Source of the DNA: JBOHHM01 sp050725495 | GTDB taxonomy: Bacteria > Pseudomonadota > Gammaproteobacteria > Burkholderiales > Burkholderiaceae_C | Direction: 5' to 3' | DNA length: 17,065 bases | Assembly (NCBI GenBank): GCA_050725495.1 | Contig: JBOHHM010000235.1 | Location: forward strand, 1 to 17,065 | Shown here: positions 15,218-17,065 of the stretch, piece after piece | Layout: each line of letters opens with the position of its first letter | How positions within the stretch are numbered: the first letter of the stretch is position 1 | Translations under genes and position numbers: made by a program | Notes under the pieces: model-generated | The model's input: only the letters and a program-made list of their open reading frames with translations | Databases searched by the model: none | What the model was told of the DNA's origin: nothing

Positions 15218-16342
15218 TTACCGCTTCGAGTGCCGTAGCCACCACTCGATCCAGGACTTGAAGCCCTTCCTGCGTAGCGGCATGCCGCCCGCCGGCGGGC
15301 CACCGATGCGCGTGTCGTCGAGGTAGTCGCGCGGGACGTCCACGGTGCTGCGTTGCCCGAGTGCGTCGAAATGGCGGCTGAGCCAGTGCTGGCCCGACGC
15401 CACCCCCAGCTCGAACAGCTGGCGGATCAGGGCCGCGTCGGCCGAGGCTTTGCTTGATGCCGGGTAGGCATGTATCGCTGCGCCGCCGTCGATGCGGTGC
15501 AATAGCAGGCTTTTGCAGCGCGAAGCCCGCAGCGAGCCGTCAGCCAGCAGGCGGTTGACGAAGTCGATCGCGCGCATCTGGGTCAGCAGGCTGGCGTTGA
15601 AGGTCAGCTCGTTGGCCCGGTCCAGGATCTCCTGGGGGGTTTGGGGCACTTGGTCGCGGCGCAGGGGATTGATCTGGACCAGCACCAAATCGCGGCTGTC
15701 GCACTCGTTGATCAGCGGGCTCATCGCCGGATTGGCCGAATAACCCCCGTCCCAGTAGTGTTCCCCGTCGATTTCCACGGCCTGGAACAGCATCGGCAGG
15801 CAGGCCGAGGCCATGACGGTCTGCGCCGTCAGCCGCTGGCCGCTGAAGATCACGGCCTTGCCGGTGTTCACGTGGGTGGCGGAGACAAACACCTTGGGTG
15901 AGCCACATCGGGCGATCGCCTCGAAGTCGATTTCCCGTTCCAGCAAGCGGCGCAGCGGATTGATGTCCAGCGGGTTGGCCTGGTAGGGCGAGACCAGGCT
16001 GTGCAGCGTGTTGGTCAGTATGTTTGTGTGCGCTAACTCATGGGGTGGTCGGCCCCACAGCATGTTGACGAGATTTTTTTGCATCGCGCCGAGGCTTCCC
16101 AGGGCCGTGATCTCGCCCCAGATTCGGGACAGAGACTCGCGTGCGCCGTGCCGCGGGTCCTTGCCGGCGGCGCTGGCCAGGGCATAGCCGTGGGCCAGCG
16201 CCACGGCATTGACGGCCCCGGCGCTGGCGCCGCTGATGCCGTCGATCTGCAGGCGCTCGTCGGCCAGCAGGGCGTCCAGCACGCCCCAAGTGAAGGCGCC
16301 ATGGGAGCCGCCGCCTTGGAGCGCTAGATTGATATATCGCAT
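15218..16342 (-). CDS. Patatin-like phospholipase
   Basis: This 374-residue patatin-family serine lipid acyl hydrolase has the oxyanion loop QGGGSHGAF (9-17), the nucleophile Ser40 in GASAG, and the catalytic dyad Asp198 in DGGYSANP. It should cleave acyl esters of phospholipids or related lipids. No signal peptide is visible, so a cytoplasmic or membrane-peripheral place is likely. The start ATG at 16342 has GAGG 7 bases upstream and MRYINLALQGGG is the normal family opening. It is the first gene of the minus-strand block, 42 bases before the phosphopantetheinyl transferase, facing away from the tRNA genes. Whether it belongs to the APE pathway (for example lipid release or remodelling) or only neighbours it cannot be told from the sequence. 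Confidence 0.92.
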   Translation of the reverse strand: MRYINLALQGGGSHGAFTWGVLDALLADERLQIDGISGASAGAVNAVALAHGYALASAAGKDPRHGARESLSRIWGEITALGSLGAMQKNLVNMLWGRPPHELAHTNILTNTLHSLVSPYQANPLDINPLRRLLEREIDFEAIARCGSPKVFVSATHVNTGKAVIFSGQRLTAQTVMASACLPMLFQAVEIDGEHYWDGGYSANPAMSPLINECDSRDLVLVQINPLRRDQVPQTPQEILDRANELTFNASLLTQMRAIDFVNRLLADGSLRASRCKSLLLHRIDGGAAIHAYPASSKASADAALIRQLFELGVASGQHWLSRHFDALGQRSTVDVPRDYLDDTRIGGPPAGGMPLRRKGFKSWIEWWLRHSKR

Positions 16343-16514
16343 ACAGGGGCCTCAAGCAACATTCATGCGGGGATTGTGACGAAAATGGCGACCATTGCCC
16401 GCCCAGGATGGGTACGCCGCCGGCACCGGGAGCGGGTCGATTTGATTTGTTTGCCGCAAGACTTGCAAGTTGCTTTCCGTTGATATGAAGTCGTGCTATA
16501 GTTCCAGGTTCGCC
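16343..16514. promoter_or_regulatory. Divergent intergenic region between the APE-side block and the tRNA-tuf block
   Basis: These 172 bases are the only space in which transcription can start in both directions. It holds the plus-strand promoter of tRNA-Tyr and, presumably, the minus-strand promoter of the patatin gene. Minus-strand TTGCAA (plus 16463-16468) is a candidate -35, but no convincing -10 stands at the right distance. A 10-base perfect palindrome, ACTTGCAAGT, is at 16461-16470. Confidence 0.5.
16474..16502 (+). promoter_or_regulatory. Sigma70-type promoter of the tRNA-tuf operon
   Basis: The -10 element is TATAGT at 16497-16502, preceded by TG at 16494-16495, which makes an extended -10 (TGcTATAGT). 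A weak -35-like TTTCCG lies 17 bases upstream at 16474-16479. Transcription would start near 16509, about 6 bases before tRNA-Tyr, so the leader is very short. The strong -10 and weak -35 are typical of promoters that lean on the extended -10. Confidence 0.65.
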
Positions 16515-16600
16515 GGAGGGGTGCCCGAGTGGCTAAAGGGGGCAGACTGTAAATCTGTTGGCTTACGCCTACGCTGGTTCGAATCCAGCCTCCTCCACCA
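16515..16600 (+). tRNA. tRNA-Tyr (GTA)
   Basis: This 86-base tRNA has a long variable arm (class II) and an encoded CCA. The acceptor stem GGAGGGG pairs with CTCCTCC (one G-T pair), the discriminator is A, and the anticodon GTA at 16549-16551 sits in the loop CTGTAAA. The T arm carries GGTTCGAATCC. It is the first gene of the tRNA-Tyr/Gly/Thr-tuf cluster, an order conserved in many proteobacteria. Confidence 0.97.
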
Positions 16601-16688
16601 GCGAAACAAATTGATGTGTGGTGCGGAAGTTTTTCAAAGTCCTTGGGGATTTGGATGCCGTGCTTCGGTGGGCTTGAATTGCGCCGAT

Positions 16689-16762
16689 GCGGGAGTAGTT
16701 CAATGGTAGAACCCTAGCCTTCCAAGCTAATGACGCGGGTTCGATTCCCGTCTCCCGCTCCA
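16689..16762 (+). tRNA. tRNA-Gly (TCC)
   Basis: This 74-base tRNA has acceptor stem GCGGGAG/CTCCCGC, discriminator T and encoded CCA. The anticodon TCC at 16721-16723 is in the loop CTTCCAA, and the T arm is GGGTTCGATTCCC. The last anticodon-stem pair (C/A) appears mismatched, which glycine tRNAs often tolerate. It lies 88 bases after tRNA-Tyr and is probably co-transcribed with it. Confidence 0.97.
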
Positions 16763-16824
16763 CAATTCGGTTTGCGCTGACGGCAAAAATGGTTTGAGCG
16801 AACTCGCGGGGCGGGTTTGCAAAA

Positions 16825-16899
<75 letters not shown>

Positions 16900-16929
16900 A
16901 GATTTTGGTTGGTGTAGATATTTTTTTTC

Positions 16930-16933
16930 GGAG
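16930..16933 (+). promoter_or_regulatory. Ribosome binding site of tuf
   Basis: GGAG lies 8 bases before the tuf ATG at 16942, with an A-rich spacer ending AAAAA. The eight-T run at 16921-16928 just upstream makes an unstructured leader, which should aid strong translation. Confidence 0.75.
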
Positions 16934-16941
16934 TCGAAAAA

Positions 16942-17065
16942 ATGGCAAAAGAAAAGTTTGAACGTACCAAGCCGCACGTGAACGTCGGCACGATTGGTCA
17001 CGTTGACCATGGCAAGACCACGCTGACGGCTGCCATCACCACCGTGCTGGCGGCCAAGTTCGGCG
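16942..17065 (+). CDS. tuf: Elongation factor Tu, N-terminal part
   Basis: This is the first 41 codons of EF-Tu, cut by the right edge of the window. It begins MAKEKFERTKPHVNVGTIGH, and GHVDHGKT at about residues 19-26 is the P-loop that binds GTP phosphate. EF-Tu carries aminoacyl-tRNA to the ribosome. The opening residues match those usual in Burkholderiales, and its place after tRNA-Thr marks it as the tufB-type copy that normally precedes tRNA-Trp, secE and nusG. It is expected to be co-transcribed with the tRNAs; a separate promoter was not recognised in the 42-base gap. Confidence 0.97.
   Translation, partial: MAKEKFERTKPHVNVGTIGHVDHGKTTLTAAITTVLAAKFG

Overview
The window looks like the chromosome of a GC-rich betaproteobacterium, most likely Burkholderiales/Comamonadaceae. 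The right edge has the order tRNA-Tyr, tRNA-Gly, tRNA-Thr, tuf, typical of proteobacterial tufB loci, and the first 41 residues of EF-Tu fit that group. The species cannot be fixed from this sequence.

Positions 1-16342 are a single block of genes, all on the minus strand and transcribed right to left. From 14398 down to 1 it is a nearly complete aryl polyene (APE) biosynthetic cluster. In transcription order it holds: chain-length-factor-like ketosynthase (ApeC-like), PlsC-type acyltransferase (ApeD-like), two acyl carrier proteins (ApeE, ApeF), a small COG4648-type membrane protein (ApeG-like), an AMP-forming acyl ligase (ApeH), a hotdog dehydratase (ApeI), a glycosyltransferase/acyltransferase fusion (ApeJ-like), an aromatic amino acid ammonia-lyase, a thioesterase (ApeK), a LolA-like carrier (ApeL-like), an MMPL/RND exporter (ApeM-like), a lipoprotein (ApeN-like), a ketosynthase (ApeO), a second dehydratase (ApeP), a ketoreductase (ApeQ), and the N-terminal half of another ketosynthase (ApeR), which runs off the left edge. 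Just upstream and co-directional are a 4'-phosphopantetheinyl transferase, which could activate the ACPs, and a patatin-like phospholipase whose link to the cluster is uncertain. Junctions from 14398 downward are overlaps of 1-20 bases or gaps of a few bases, many of them ATGA. The exceptions are 45-base gaps in front of the chain-length factor and in front of the second ACP. This points to one long polycistronic unit.

Inferred pathway: the lyase makes an aryl acrylate and ApeH loads it (or 4-hydroxybenzoate) onto an ACP. ApeO/ApeC and ApeR elongate with malonyl units, ApeQ reduces, and ApeI/ApeP dehydrate to give the conjugated chain. ApeD, ApeJ, ApeG, ApeL, ApeM and ApeN then attach the polyene to a lipid or sugar and move it to the outer membrane. 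Symbols follow the published E. coli/Xenorhabdus ape naming and rest on family plus gene order.

Right of 16342, a 172-base intergenic region separates the block from the plus-strand tRNA-Tyr(GTA), tRNA-Gly(TCC), tRNA-Thr(GGT) and tuf (partial). An extended -10 promoter precedes tRNA-Tyr. No insertion sequences, CRISPR arrays, integrases or attachment sites were seen.
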